Shown: in pieces, positions 28,718 through 64,000 of the stretch
Layout of the letters: each line of letters starts with the position of its first letter
How positions within the stretch are numbered: the stretch's first letter is position 1
Origin: Cephalopachus bancanus
Taxonomy: Eukaryota; Chordata; Mammalia; Primates; Tarsiidae
Reading direction: 5' to 3'
NCBI GenBank assembly: GCA_027257055.1
Contig: JAPVLO010000379.1
Location: 2,020,501 to 2,084,500, forward strand
DNA: 64,000 bases
The notes under the pieces: model-generated
Database searches by the model: none
What the model saw: the letters and a program-made list of their open reading frames with translations, nothing else
Told to the model about the DNA's origin: nothing
Program-made: the position numbers and the translations under genes

Positions 28718-28745
28718 ATATATATATATCTATATATATATTATT
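28718..28745. repeat. AT-rich palindromic tract
   Basis: (AT)n interrupted by one C, so the sequence is nearly self-complementary. It lies in the predicted PSD2 3' UTR. Confidence 0.85.
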
Positions 28746-29394
28746 CTTATGTATGTACATTTAAGTCTGTATAAAAAAGGAGGCAGTAGCGACCTCAATG
28801 GATGGAAGGAGGGGTTAGGAGAGTGAAGTCTGCTTGGCATCCAGAGGGAGCAGGCCTGGGCCGGATTATTGCGATGTGAGGCAGGAGACCCGACTCAGTT
28901 CCAGAGGCTGCTGGGAGGCAAAGGAGGAGGACGGTGCTGGTGGTCTGCAGACCTGCTGCTGGTCAACTCTGAGGAAGGAGGAGAAGGGTGGGGTCCATGC
29001 TGAGACCTGGACCAAGACCTGCCCTCACAGACAGGAGAGATGAAGGCAGGAGATTGATGAGAAGAGGGAGACCTGGGAAGCAAAGGCCCTTCCAGCTCCT
29101 CCAGCGAGATGGTGTCTTGAGCATGCACACAACCGGCCCCCACAGCAAGGCTCCATAGTGGAGGGAAACCAAGGCTGGGAGAGGGTCCGAGGCCCAGAGA
29201 TGCCCAGATGCAAGAAGAGCAGCGCCATGATGAAATCTCCATCTCCTTGGTTCCTTGGCTCACAAGCTCTCTGCACCCCTCTGGCTGCCTGTCAACTGCC
29301 TGGACCTTGGTCTGAGGGGCCCCTGGTTGGAGTTGTGCTCACTGACCTGTCTGGGAACATTTGCCCGCCTCTGGGGCCTGCAAATCTATGCAAG

Positions 29395-64000
<34,606 letters not shown>

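Larger units (their letters stand above)
26855..29394 (-). other. PSD2: PSD2 3' UTR (predicted)
   Basis: From the stop codon to the distal AATAAA. It contains an AT-rich palindromic stretch (28718-28745) and an inserted, internally deleted mariner element (27169-27731). No other coding sequence is visible. The extent is inferred from the signal position, not from transcript data. Confidence 0.55.

Overview
The window is primate genomic DNA. It carries the 3' half of NRG2 (neuregulin 2) on the + strand and nearly all of the coding part of PSD2 (EFA6C, an ARF6 exchange factor) on the - strand. The genes converge tail to tail, with about 2.2 kb between their predicted polyadenylation sites. Every exon boundary was placed by reading the GT/AG sites and checking that the reading phase carries across the join. 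All 9 NRG2 exons and 14 PSD2 coding exons join without a frameshift or premature stop, so both genes look intact.

Layout: NRG2 runs from intron sequence at base 1, through the first EGF exon (507-627), the alternative alpha (6690-6766) and beta (7148-7206) EGF-tail exons, a 24-nt beta stalk exon (12302-12325), the transmembrane exon (16150-16252), three cytoplasmic exons, and a very GC-rich terminal exon (22717-23467) with a 3' UTR to about 24.62 kb. The intergenic stretch (about 24.6-26.85 kb) has a cluster of TGACCT/TGACCC half-sites with a perfect DR1, and a CTCF-like motif. The PSD2 3' UTR (about 26.85-29.39 kb) contains an internally deleted mariner element. PSD2 exons then run leftward from the start codon at 60516 to the stop at 29395. 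Together they encode about 765 residues: an acidic N-terminus, a Sec7 domain, a PH domain and a C-terminal helical region.

The organism is a primate because dimeric Alu elements are abundant. It is probably not an ape or Old World monkey. Six full-length young Alus share a consensus that differs from AluJ/S/Y and from the lemur/galago Alus I remember; a tarsier-like genome is my best guess, but this is inference. The remaining intronic DNA is ordinary: old MIR and L2 relics, one L1 of about 3.5 kb with nested Alus, and simple repeats.

No new gene system was found. The best leads are: a 312-nt NRG2 intron that is open and in frame on both sides; a beta-exon read-through ending in a short hydrophilic tail that resembles the soluble-ligand design of NRG1 beta3; the mariner in the PSD2 3' UTR; the hairpin-strengthened lineage-specific Alu family; and the intergenic CTCF-like and nuclear-receptor-like motifs. 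The two genes act in separate pathways (ErbB ligand signalling and ARF6 activation); nothing in the sequence links them beyond their position.
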